A stretch of DNA of 64,000 nt from Clostridium sp. (GCA_018335695.1 JAGXRV010000071.1:1-64000); one strand, 5' to 3'; shown: positions 9,442-16,775, counted from the stretch's first letter. The notes: a model not told the origin generated them from the letters alone. Program-made: numbers and translations.

Positions 9442-9542
9442 GGCGGGGTGGTCGCCTACCACTACTATAAATTAGAGCAATAATTTTAGCGGAAGTAACC
9501 ACCCCGGCGCTTCGCGCCACCCCTCCACCGGAGGGGAATTTT
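9409..9542. repeat. 134-bp palindromic element with 44-bp inverted arms
   Basis: The left arm (9409-9452) starts AAAATTCCCCTCCC and ends GGGGTGGT. The right arm (9498-9542) is its inverted copy, ending GGAGGGGAATTTT. The arms flank about 45 bases of AT-rich spacer. A partial duplication of the end sequence lies at 9391-9405. Single right-arm copies occur at 26885-26929, 26976-26999 and 27177-27221, so this is a dispersed non-coding repeat, MITE- or REP-like. It marks the junction between the hydrogenase operon and the AT-rich island. Confidence 0.85.
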
Positions 9543-9574
9543 ATATATCCTCTTCCGAGAAGACACAATTTTAA

Positions 9575-9604
9575 AAGCCCGCCTGAAAGTTTTCAGACTG
9601 GCTT
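9575..9604 (+). terminator. Hairpin, possible terminator of the hydrogenase operon
   Basis: AAGCC..CTGAAA pairs with TTTCAG..GGCTT around a 2-base turn and is followed by TATTCTT. It is the only stem with a T-rich tail between the hydrogenase operon and the next gene. The stretch from 9605 to 9799 has no gene; it is very AT-rich and shows only scattered A/T runs. Confidence 0.45.
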
Positions 9605-9799
9605 ATTCTTGCTGTATTCACATCAACTCATCTTTTTTAAGTTAGGCAATAACACAATCTACCAAGAAAGCAATATAGAGTTCTTTTACTTTAGGGTCTG
9701 TTTCTAAGGTATAAGTTTATTTTACAAATCTATACTAAATTTTTTAGATTTTCTTCGTCCCATATATCCACCTATTATTATATTCTACTTTTTATAGCG

Positions 9800-9842
9800 A
9801 ATACTATTGTCTGTAGATTAATAGTATTAACTTGGATATATT
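9800..9842 (+). promoter_or_regulatory. C-box-like operator and promoter of the controller gene
   Basis: AATACTATT (9800-9808) and AATAGTATT (9820-9828) form a perfect inverted pair with 20-base centre spacing, two helical turns. A -10-like TATATT lies at 9837-9842, ten bases before the ATG at 9852. The corresponding -35 window (9814-9819) falls between the operator halves. The geometry suggests a leaderless transcript autoregulated by the encoded HTH protein, as for known type II R-M controller proteins. The family parallel is established; binding here is inference. Confidence 0.6.
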
Positions 9843-9851
9843 TGGGTTACT

Positions 9852-10073
9852 ATGAACATTGATAAAAAATTTGGGGTTGTATTAAAAAAATTGAGAACAG
9901 ACAAAGGGGTTAGCCAAGAGGACTTTGCCCTAAACATTGGCTTGCATAGGACTTATATTAGCCAATTGGAAAGGGGGTTAAAAAGTCCGTCTTTGCGTAC
10001 AATTGAAAAAATATGTAGTGAGTTGGAAATCAGTCCTAGTCTTTTAATGCAAATGATAGAATCGTTAGGCTAG
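9852..10073 (+). CDS. XRE-family controller (C) protein of an R-M-type locus
   Basis: 73 residues, almost entirely one Cro/C1-type helix-turn-helix (SQEDFALNIGLHRTYISQLERG is the recognition region, about residues 20-41). The size and layout are those of controller proteins that time the restriction enzyme after the methyltransferase. There is no convincing ribosome site before the ATG, and the -10-like box is ten bases away, fitting leaderless translation. Palindromic sites related to AATACTATAGTATT lie both upstream and downstream, before the 485-residue gene. The DNA is clearly more AT-rich than the core genes, suggesting acquisition. Confidence 0.8.
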   Translation: MNIDKKFGVVLKKLRTDKGVSQEDFALNIGLHRTYISQLERGLKSPSLRTIEKICSELEISPSLLMQMIESLG

Positions 10074-10121
10074 ATACCGTAGTATTCACCTATATCGTAG
10101 CAATAAGAATACTATAGTATT
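10074..10121 (+). promoter_or_regulatory. Second pair of C-box-like palindromes, before the 485-residue gene
   Basis: A perfect 14-base palindrome AATACTATAGTATT lies at 10108-10121. A degenerate partner, ATAC-4-GTAT, lies at 10074-10085. Their centres are 35 bases apart. They share the ACTAT/ATAGT core of the site upstream of the controller gene, so the same protein probably controls the downstream gene. No clean -35/-10 pair is obvious between here and 10169. Confidence 0.55.
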
Positions 10122-10168
10122 TATCTTCTTGTCAATACACTTCTGAACTACTTTGAAAGGAGTTTTAT

Positions 10169-11626
10169 ATGGGCTTTAAGGAGAACTGGAGTTTTTTAGA
10201 TAAACTATCAATGGGAGCTGTTGGAACAACCAAGGTTCGAGAAGTTCTAAATCGTAACGGTCATAACTTAATTGAACTAGAGCGGCACTCATTAAACAAT
10301 AAAATCTGGCCTACTAAAATCAAACGACTTCGTGTTCCTGATTTGGTATGCCTAAACTGTGGAAAGCGAATTGAATCGAGAGCCAAATCAAACCTTGGAA
10401 TTATCATGTCGGATTCCCCCTGTGTCAAGGAAAGAAAATGGGATTATGGTTTAAGAAACGATGATTTAGTTGCTTTCATATTCTGTTCTAAAGATGGAAG
10501 TGGCTCATGGGTAGCCTCTGATGAAGTGAATCTCTTTACTGTACAAGATTTAAGAAACAGCGAAGAAAACACAAAATTAGGCGCACCCAAATCTGCAAAC
10601 GAAGGTGCTGAGCGAGATAGGAGTTGGAGTTCTTATACCCCAGGTTTTAATGGCTCAGTTTATTCTATCACTGATACACATATAAAATTTATCAAAGAAG
10701 ATGGGGGTTCCTATAATAAGAAAATTGCTGAAGACCATTATGTCCACGTTCAAGTAGGAGAACATTTGGTCTCCAATTCAAAAATTGTACACTCAATTGT
10801 TGAGAATAAAGAGCATGGCCGCTGTGAATCGATTAATTATAACTTTCTAAATGATTTAAACGGACACGATTTAGAAACACAGTATTGCGCTGTAAAAGCA
10901 TTAGGATATTCATCTGAAAATAGACATCTAACAGTTACGGCTTTACGCCAACTTTCAGAACGTTCTAGCGATATGAGAATTAAACTTGAAATCTTATCAT
11001 CTCTTGCCAAGTTAGGCGAAGATGTTTGGAGTCAATTAACTGGTGTACTATCGACTGCTGAAATCAAATTAAAAATGGAATTGGTTTTTATCTTAGGAGA
11101 ACTTATCGATCTTACTCCAGCTCAGGAAATGTTAAAAGGAATTGTAAATAACGAAGCATTAAATAACGAAATTCGTGCTGCTGCAATATGGGTTATGGGA
11201 AATCAAGAATTGCTATTTGACTTTATTCTTAGTAAAACGAGTGACTTAGATACCCTGGTAGCTACCCATGCGTACACAGCAATTGAAAGAGTCATCAAGC
11301 CAAAACATACTGCTTTGCTCTTACAACTATTAGATGGGAACACAAGAAACAGAGATTCAGCCATAAGACTTATCTCAACTAGCTGTAATCTTGACGATAA
11401 CCTTATTGTACATAGATTAATTAGTGAACCAGACAAGGCAAAAAAAAAATCGTTATTATATGCAATTGGAACATCGGATAGAAATCGTTTCCAATACAAA
11501 ATTCAAACAATAGACCCTGACGCTGAAAACACTTTAAGTCTTCTATCAGTCTTTTGGCAGAATAGTAATAGCTGGATAACAAAAGAGATTGAAAATGAAA
11601 TAGAATTTCTAAAAAAACAGAAATAG
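10169..11626 (+). CDS. Candidate restriction endonuclease with HEAT-like repeats (unknown family)
   Basis: 485 residues, not a family I can name. The first ~130 residues contain P57-D58, then E69-S-R71-A-K73, with acidic helix residues E36/E38 before them. This resembles a PD-(D/E)xK nuclease core, though the E..K spacing is not canonical. A C61-x2-C64 pair sits between the two halves, and C85/C106 could complete a metal site. Residues about 225-400 are repeated amphipathic helix pairs of HEAT type, a fold that can wrap DNA (AlkD). Its position between a controller protein with operator-like sites and a DNA methyltransferase makes a restriction enzyme the best inference. The ATG has a strong AAAGGAG site. 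An alternative is a scaffold or defence effector without nuclease activity. Confidence 0.6.
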   Translation: MGFKENWSFLDKLSMGAVGTTKVREVLNRNGHNLIELERHSLNNKIWPTKIKRLRVPDLVCLNCGKRIESRAKSNLGIIMSDSPCVKERKWDYGLRNDDLVAFIFCSKDGSGSWVASDEVNLFTVQDLRNSEENTKLGAPKSANEGAERDRSWSSYTPGFNGSVYSITDTHIKFIKEDGGSYNKKIAEDHYVHVQVGEHLVSNSKIVHSIVENKEHGRCESINYNFLNDLNGHDLETQYCAVKALGYSSENRHLTVTALRQLSERSSDMRIKLEILSSLAKLGEDVWSQLTGVLSTAEIKLKMELVFILGELIDLTPAQEMLKGIVNNEALNNEIRAAAIWVMGNQELLFDFILSKTSDLDTLVATHAYTAIERVIKPKHTALLLQLLDGNTRNRDSAIRLISTSCNLDDNLIVHRLISEPDKAKKKSLLYAIGTSDRNRFQYKIQTIDPDAENTLSLLSVFWQNSNSWITKEIENEIEFLKKQK

Positions 11627-11640
11627 GTCACGGGAGGTGA

Positions 11641-12591
11641 TTATTTCTGTATAAATCCGATTTTTTCTCCATTTATAATTTTTACATACATTTCCTTTAC
11701 ATCATTTTTATCTTGCACAAAACGGCTTATTGAAGCTGCGATATATTCCAAATTTTCTTCAAAAGCAATCCATTGTCTTTTAAGTTCTTCAGCAACTGCT
11801 CCAGTTGTGTTAGAACCAGCAAAAAAATCTAGTACTACATCACCAGGGTCTGTTAGCATCTTAATAAAGAACTCTGGCAACTTAGATGGGAATCGTGCTG
11901 GATGTGCTTTAACGCCTAACAATTTACACAATGCTAAGTAGCGAGAATTACTTTCAGAATTTGCAATCTGTAGGAGATTAGTGGGTATTGCACCTCCATT
12001 GTCTTTACCGAACCCGACCGAAATATCATGACCGGAGGGTCTTTCTTTAGGTGTGTAATATTTTTCTGAATTTTCAATTAATTTTACCATTCTATCTGAA
12101 TATGGCACTAAAACATTTCGCACATCAGCCTTTGGGTTTGGCGTTTTTGAAAACCACCAAACTGTATTAACAGAGTCCTTGACTCTGATTTTTCTTTTAT
12201 TAACCCATTCTATAGGGGAAGGCAGTTTTGATGGATTATGCCAAAAAAATTCTTCTGCTAAATAATATCCTAACTCCTCACAGAATCTAACTAATATCTT
12301 ATAATTATATAAAGACCTGACGGGTATTCCCTTTTGGTATGCTCCACCAAGGTCAAGAACAAAACTTCCAGTATTTTTTAATTTTGGTAGTAATATTTTT
12401 GCAAATCTACTGAGCCAATCTATGTATTCGTCTTGAGGCTTATTACCATATTCTTTTTGACGTTGTAGTGCAAATGGTGGAGATGTTATTGCTAAGTCAA
12501 TGGAATCATCTTCTAGCGCTGGGATAAGTTCAATAGAGTCACCACAGAAACATTTCCCAAGATTTGAATGGTATATTGGCTCATTAATCAT
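11641..12591 (-). CDS. DNA methyltransferase, beta class, N4-cytosine type likely
   Basis: An S-adenosylmethionine-dependent DNA methylase of 316 residues in beta-class order. The catalytic motif IV is TSPPF at about residues 36-40. The SAM-binding motif I is DPGDVVLDFFAGSNTTG at about 249-265, preceded by a HPARFPSKLPEFFIKMLT segment. SPP(F/Y) favours N4-methylcytosine, although some N6-adenine enzymes have it. The central ~120 residues should hold target recognition. I start at the ATG at 12591, after GAGGTG; the GTG three codons upstream lies inside that site. It converges with the candidate nuclease, leaving only 14 bases between stops, so it probably protects the cognate site. Confidence 0.9.
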   Translation of the reverse strand: MINEPIYHSNLGKCFCGDSIELIPALEDDSIDLAITSPPFALQRQKEYGNKPQDEYIDWLSRFAKILLPKLKNTGSFVLDLGGAYQKGIPVRSLYNYKILVRFCEELGYYLAEEFFWHNPSKLPSPIEWVNKRKIRVKDSVNTVWWFSKTPNPKADVRNVLVPYSDRMVKLIENSEKYYTPKERPSGHDISVGFGKDNGGAIPTNLLQIANSESNSRYLALCKLLGVKAHPARFPSKLPEFFIKMLTDPGDVVLDFFAGSNTTGAVAEELKRQWIAFEENLEYIAASISRFVQDKNDVKEMYVKIINGEKIGFIQK

Positions 12592-12723
12592 AAACTGCAC
12601 CTCAAAGAGTTCTTTGTTATTGAGTTCGACAAAAATATTTTTATCCCTGCTATGGTGAGAACATTTGTTCTATTTTCAATAAACTCTACCACCATAAGTA
12701 CGATAGCTTCATTGTTTTGCCCT

Positions 12724-12760
12724 AAAAAAATAGCTGAGCAGCCACCTATGCTCAGCTATT
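12724..12760 (-). terminator. Intrinsic terminator after the 32-residue microprotein gene
   Basis: AATAGCTGAGCA and TGCTCAGCTATT form a perfect 12-base stem with an 8-base loop. On the minus strand a run of seven T follows. It lies ten bases beyond the stop of the small ORF at 12770-12868 and insulates the methyltransferase from upstream transcription. Confidence 0.85.
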
Positions 12761-12769
12761 TGACTTAAT

Positions 12770-12868
12770 TTACTTCTTTAACCAAATTCTAAAAGCCTTT
12801 TTGCCATAGTCACGCGCATAAATACGCCGACCGCAGGGCAGTGTGATATAGACTGTGAATTTCCACAC
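12770..12868 (-). CDS. 32-residue basic microprotein
   Basis: GTG start, 32 codons, ending in WLKK and TAA. The product is basic and aromatic, with a YITLPCGRRIYARDYGKKAF core. AGGGTGA lies five bases before the GTG, and a perfect intrinsic terminator lies ten bases after the stop, so the unit has the layout of a free-standing gene. I recall similarly short YARDYG-type proteins annotated as hypothetical in mobile regions, but cannot verify this here. The function is unknown; placement between the methyltransferase and the small RNA candidate suggests accessory or defence cargo. An overlapping 20-codon ATG frame is possible but reads less like protein. Confidence 0.5.
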   Translation of the reverse strand: MWKFTVYITLPCGRRIYARDYGKKAFRIWLKK

Positions 12869-12902
12869 GCATATCACCCTTTCAGCGAACCAACATCTGA
12901 CC

Positions 12903-12931
12903 TTGCATGGCAGTCTATATTTTGTTATAAT
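12903..12931 (+). promoter_or_regulatory. Extended -10 promoter for a small RNA candidate
   Basis: TTGCAT (12903-12908), a 17-base spacer, then TATAAT (12926-12931) preceded by TGT, giving an extended -10 element. The predicted start is at about 12938-12940. A 10-base inverted repeat, ATATAGACTG (about 12847-12856) and CAGTCTATAT (12911-12920), places one arm within the spacer and could be an operator. Confidence 0.65.
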
Positions 12932-12937
12932 TGGTTA

Positions 12938-13048
12938 CAACGTTTTTTCGGTGGCTAAATTATTTACTGACCACCCCGACTGGTTCGCTCGTAGTCGGGA
13001 AGCAAGACCTATATGTTAAGCCGGTCTACCAACCGGCGAATTTTTTTA
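12938..13048 (+). ncRNA. Candidate ~110-nt structured small RNA
   Basis: The segment runs from a consensus promoter to a perfect intrinsic terminator and has no credible reading frame. Three successive stems are visible: GGTGG/CCACC, CCCGACT/AGTCGGG (11-base loop) and GCCGGT/ACCGGC (6-base loop). The last is followed by a T7 tract at 13041-13047. The RNA ends at the stop of the convergent 238-residue gene, so its last few bases are antisense to that message. It does not match tmRNA, RNase P, 6S, SRP RNA or a riboswitch that I know. A role as a regulator of the neighbouring genes is inference. Confidence 0.5.
13020..13047 (+). terminator. Intrinsic terminator of the small RNA candidate
   Basis: A perfect GCCGGT/ACCGGC stem at 13020-13037, three bases, then seven T. 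Oriented on the plus strand, it ends transcription from the promoter at 12903-12931. The T tract touches the stop codon of the convergent gene. Confidence 0.8.
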
Positions 13049-13762
13049 TTGCCGAGGAATCACGGCAATATCTAAAAACATTTTTAATCGTTCTATGTCT
13101 GTCTTTGCTATATCAGTTGGTATTTTTAAATAAGCAAAGCCACCCTCAGTCATTGCTAATTTTAGCTCCTGATATTTTATATCGCTTGCTACTTCTATTT
13201 TTTCTTCCATATTTGTTACAGGATTTTTGATTCCCACCTGCTCTGATTCGGTGCAAGAATTATCTTTATATGTTACTAATACACCTTCAACTACCGCACC
13301 AGCAAACTCTCCTGATTTTATAAAAGTTTCAGCGGCTTTGTCTTTAACAGTTTTTAAAATATCAAAGTCATTGGTCAAGATATTTCCGAGTATATTAACC
13401 TCTGGCAGGCTTTTTCCAGCAAATCTGTCAACTAACTTTTGGTATAGTGCAGGACTAATAAAACTATCATAGTATAATTTTTTATTATCTTCCTTACTGG
13501 TAGGGTAAAGTATTTTTTTTGCCAAAGGCGTGATAAAGAACTGTTTGTCTTTCTCTTCTAAAAGTCCGAACTGTTTTGAACTGCTAACTTTACTGGTATA
13601 TGAGCGTGTTAAACGATTTGCTATGTTAAGAGCATCAAGTATATTCTGTTCTGAAACGGATTTACCACCTAGGCTATCAACTAGCCTTGTAAAGTTAATG
13701 CACTCTTCAAGGTCATAGTAGGGGTATGGACTACTTTTTTCTTTTTTTTGCATTTTTTCCAT
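13046..13762 (-). CDS. Unknown 238-residue protein, winged-helix-like
   Basis: I do not recognise a named function. Residues about 20-80 look like a winged helix (INFTRLVDSLGG, then ALNIANRLTRSY), ending in FFITPLAKKIL. A second helical part at about 90-150 contains ISPALYQKLVDRF. The C-terminus ends with an LKIPTDIAKTDIERLKMFL segment. That last motif is common at the end of mobile-element and phage regulatory proteins; the layout recalls DUF5343-type proteins, an unverified recollection. The ATG follows AAGGAGGG at ideal spacing. It is AT-rich like the rest of the island. A DNA-binding accessory of the R-M island is possible but not shown. Confidence 0.75.
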   Translation of the reverse strand: MEKMQKKEKSSPYPYYDLEECINFTRLVDSLGGKSVSEQNILDALNIANRLTRSYTSKVSSSKQFGLLEEKDKQFFITPLAKKILYPTSKEDNKKLYYDSFISPALYQKLVDRFAGKSLPEVNILGNILTNDFDILKTVKDKAAETFIKSGEFAGAVVEGVLVTYKDNSCTESEQVGIKNPVTNMEEKIEVASDIKYQELKLAMTEGGFAYLKIPTDIAKTDIERLKMFLDIAVIPRQ

Positions 13763-13986
13763 GGCTACTCCCTCCTTTATATCACAATTTTAGCATTAAA
13801 TGTGCCTATGGTCAATAGGCGAGCTTAATAATATGCCAATACCAATGCTATGCTATGCGCAGCCTTGTATTTATATTTATTTTGACCCTATATTTATTGA
13901 TTTTATCATACCTTTGAATAATCTGCATTCTTTTTTTATAAGCATTAGTAAGCGCATAGCTTAATGCGACCAGGCATCGTCGCTGA

Positions 13987-14027
13987 AAAAATAACAGCCT
14001 GCTCTTATTAAAACTGAGCAGGCTGTT
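13987..14027 (-). terminator. Intrinsic terminator at the end of ylzJ
   Basis: AACAGCCTGCTC and GAGCAGGCTGTT form a near-perfect stem whose 5' side includes the last codons of ylzJ. On the minus strand the tail is ATTTTTT. It ends the rnj-tepA-ylzJ transcript before the island. The 230 bases from 13763 to 13992 contain no gene; a 9-base inverted pair, GCTATGCGC (13852-13860) and GCGCATAGC (13952-13960), is the only structure seen. Confidence 0.85.
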
Positions 14028-14244
14028 TTAGTTTATTGTTCATCAGAATGATGTTTCCTGGCTGAATAGCTGGGTTTAAGTAATCAATTGGGTTGGATGA
14101 TATTACCCTAATGATTTTTGCGCTATTCTTACCTAACTCTTCTACTACTAGTCTGGTATTATTTCTAATTATTTCTGTGTAAGCTGGCTGGAAAGATTCA
14201 CTTCCTTCGAGAACAACTTCCAGGGGCACAATAGTCCAAAGCAT
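14008..14244 (-). CDS. ylzJ: YlzJ-like protein
   Basis: 78 residues matching the small YlzJ family by content ([14 protein letters not shown] start, later SSNPIDYLNPAIQPG) and by position directly after tepA, as in Bacillus. The function is unknown in the family. The ATG overlaps the tepA stop as ATGA, indicating translational coupling. Its 3' end forms half of the transcription terminator. Confidence 0.85.
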   Translation of the reverse strand: MLWTIVPLEVVLEGSESFQPAYTEIIRNNTRLVVEELGKNSAKIIRVISSNPIDYLNPAIQPGNIILMNNKLKQPAQF

Positions 14245-15005
14245 CAGTGCACCACCTTGCCGGCTTCCTGCTCATCAACCAGCTCCTGCAGTTTGCGCAA
14301 AGCTTCACCGAGGCCGCCGACTTCGCAGATTAGGCCGTCATCTACCGCGTCTTTTCCCACCATCACAGTGCCGATATCACGAGCCAGCTGGTCTGTACAA
14401 AACATCAGCTGACGGAATTTTTCTTCGGTTACGCGGGAATATTTTGTAACAAACTTAATAACGCGATCTTGCATTTTATCCAGATACTCGTAAGTCTGGG
14501 GCACACCGATAACAAGACCAGTCAGACGAATGGGATGAATTGTCATCGTGGCCGTTTCAGTTATAAATGAATAATCCGCGCTCACCGCTATCGGCACACC
14601 GATACTATGGCCGCCGCCCAGCACTAATGAAACAGTTGGTTTTGAAAGTGTGGCAATCATTTCAGCGATGGCAAGACCTGCTTCCACATCACCGCCGACA
14701 GTATTGAGCAGAACAAGCAAACCTTTAATTTTTGGATTCTGTTCAATTGCCACTAACTGAGGAATCACATGCTCATATTTTGTTGTTTTGTTCTGTGGCG
14801 GAAGGACTAAATGACCTTCCACTTGTCCAATTATTGAAATACTGTGAATACTTGTTTCTGGCTGCTGCGGGACGATGTTTTGCCCCAATTCCTGGATATT
14901 CTGCAACACGCTCTCTTCTTTTTGCGGCGGCGCATCCATTTTTTCATTCACAGGCTGTATCTTTTTGGGCTGTAAACGCTGCCTGCGGCGAGAAAGTTGT
15001 ATCAA
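14244..15005 (-). CDS. tepA: Translocation-enhancing protein TepA, ClpP-class protease
   Basis: A cytoplasmic ClpP/crotonase-fold serine protease, YmfB/TepA in Bacillus, linked there to protein secretion and spore biology. The catalytic serine lies in GGGHSIGVP and a histidine in TMTIHPIRL, with aspartate later in the domain. The first ~55 residues are a Gln/Pro-rich extension. The start is TTG with a modest GAGGAC site; 253 residues is a normal length. It sits between rnj and ylzJ with a 1-base overlap to ylzJ. Confidence 0.9.
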   Translation of the reverse strand: MIQLSRRRQRLQPKKIQPVNEKMDAPPQKEESVLQNIQELGQNIVPQQPETSIHSISIIGQVEGHLVLPPQNKTTKYEHVIPQLVAIEQNPKIKGLLVLLNTVGGDVEAGLAIAEMIATLSKPTVSLVLGGGHSIGVPIAVSADYSFITETATMTIHPIRLTGLVIGVPQTYEYLDKMQDRVIKFVTKYSRVTEEKFRQLMFCTDQLARDIGTVMVGKDAVDDGLICEVGGLGEALRKLQELVDEQEAGKVVH

Positions 15006-15068
15006 GGTATCACGTCCTCAATTATTATCTTTCTCTATTATCCCGTCTGGGCAGTCGGTTATACTTTA

Positions 15069-16775
15069 TCACACCTCCAAAATAATCGGCAGTATCATTG
15101 GACGACGGTGCATTTTCTCCCAGATAAAGCGTGAAAGCGAATCTTTAACATAACTTTTAACCATTGACCAATCAGTGCTTCTGCCATTTATTTTTTTCTC
15201 TAATGAACGGATAACATGCTCGCGCGCCTCGTCCAAAAGTGATTCCGACTCGCGAACATAAACGAATCCCCGAGAATAGATCTCCGGACCGGCTACTACC
15301 TCGGACGTAGCTTTATCTATCGTCAGAGAGACAATCAGAATTCCTTCCTGAGAAAGCATTTTTCTGTCGCGTAATACTATGCTGCCGACATCACCCACAC
15401 CGAGGCCGTCTATTAGAACCCGCCCGGCAGGGACCGAACCCGCAACTCTGCCCGAATTAGGAGTAAATTCCAGAACTTGACCATTTTCAGAGATAAAAAT
15501 ATTCTCTTCCTTAATTCCCACTCTTGTAGCCAGCTTGGCGTGATGAACAAGCATCCTGTACTCACCATGAATGGGAATCAGATATTTAGGCTTAAGCAAA
15601 TTCAGCATCATCTTAAGTTCTTCCTGCGAAGCATGCCCGGAAACATGGACACCGGAAACACGTTCATAAATAACGTTAGCGCCGCGGGCAAACAAATTGT
15701 CGATCGTCCGAGAAACTAATTTCTCATTACCTGGAATCGGAGTAGCCGCAATAATCACCGTATCTCCGCGAATAATCTCTACTTTTCTGTGTTCAGAGAC
15801 AGAAATTCTGGTTAACGCAGACATTGGCTCACCTTGGCTGCCAGTAGTCAAAATGACGGCCCTGTTTTGAGGCAATGTTTTTAATTCATCAATATCTACC
15901 AGTGTTCCACTGCAAACATTCAAATACCCCATATCTTGGGCTATTTGCACTACGTTAACCATGCTCCTGCCGACTACCGCCACTTTGCGCTTATAAAAGC
16001 AAGCAGCATCGATAACTTGCTGAATCCTGTGAATGTTGGAAGCGAATGTGGCTAGGATAATTCGCTGTTTAGCTGTGCGAAAAATTTCGTTAATAGCCGA
16101 ACCAACCTCTTTTTCGGAAAGAGTATATCCGGGGCGCTCCGCATTTGTACTATCCGAGAGCGCAACCAAAACTCCCTTTTCACCTAGTTTAGCAAGCCGG
16201 TAATAATCTGTCGGTTTGCCGTTAACCGGTGTTTGGTCAAACTTAAAATCACCGGTATGAACTACTGTTCCCACAGGCGTAATTACCGCAATGCCAATTG
16301 AATCGGGAATACTATGGTTGGTTCGAAAAAATTCCAAGTTAAAGTTACCAAGCTGCAGCTTGTCCTCCGGCCGAATAACGTGAAGCAGGCAATTCGCCAG
16401 CATATGGTGTTCCCTTAATTTTCCTTCCACTAAACCCAGTGTCAGCTTTGTGCCGTAAACAGGCACATTTAGTTGAGCTAAAACATATGGCAAAGCACCA
16501 ATATGATCTTCATGGCCGTGTGTCAGCACAATTCCCTTAATCTTTTCCCTATTTTCCAGAAGATAGGCGACATCGGGAATAACCACATCGATACCAAACA
16601 TTTCGTCGCTCGGAAATGACAAGCCGGAATCGATAACAATGATTTCATCTTCATACCTGATGACATACATATTTTTACCGATTTCCCCTATCCCGCCCAA
16701 AGGAATAATTTGCAGTTTTCCATTTACTGACGCCTGTTTGACACGTATTCTTCTTTTTGCGTAGCCATTCGACAA
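15069..16775 (-). CDS. rnj: Ribonuclease J
   Basis: A metallo-beta-lactamase/beta-CASP RNase with 5'-3' exo- and endonuclease activity, central to mRNA decay and rRNA processing. The zinc motif HGHEDHIGA is at about residues 84-92. The beta-CASP region holds TGSQGEP, and later HVSGHAS is the conserved C-terminal zinc/active-site histidine segment. I prefer the TTG at 16775 (568 residues), placed after GGGGGTGAG; the GTG nine bases upstream would sit inside that site. Downstream of dapA, as rnjB is in Bacillus. Confidence 0.93.
   Translation of the reverse strand: MSNGYAKRRIRVKQASVNGKLQIIPLGGIGEIGKNMYVIRYEDEIIVIDSGLSFPSDEMFGIDVVIPDVAYLLENREKIKGIVLTHGHEDHIGALPYVLAQLNVPVYGTKLTLGLVEGKLREHHMLANCLLHVIRPEDKLQLGNFNLEFFRTNHSIPDSIGIAVITPVGTVVHTGDFKFDQTPVNGKPTDYYRLAKLGEKGVLVALSDSTNAERPGYTLSEKEVGSAINEIFRTAKQRIILATFASNIHRIQQVIDAACFYKRKVAVVGRSMVNVVQIAQDMGYLNVCSGTLVDIDELKTLPQNRAVILTTGSQGEPMSALTRISVSEHRKVEIIRGDTVIIAATPIPGNEKLVSRTIDNLFARGANVIYERVSGVHVSGHASQEELKMMLNLLKPKYLIPIHGEYRMLVHHAKLATRVGIKEENIFISENGQVLEFTPNSGRVAGSVPAGRVLIDGLGVGDVGSIVLRDRKMLSQEGILIVSLTIDKATSEVVAGPEIYSRGFVYVRESESLLDEAREHVIRSLEKKINGRSTDWSMVKSYVKDSLSRFIWEKMHRRPMILPIILEV

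Noticed and set aside
12591-12700. Short minus-strand ATG frame upstream of the methyltransferase
   Set aside because: About 35 codons with no ribosome site, ending in the methyltransferase start region; more likely leader/operator DNA (it contains the AGAACATTTGTTCT palindrome).
12931-13230. 99-codon plus-strand frame overlapping the small RNA candidate
   Set aside because: No ribosome site; most of it is antisense to the well-supported 238-residue gene and it crosses a strong terminator.
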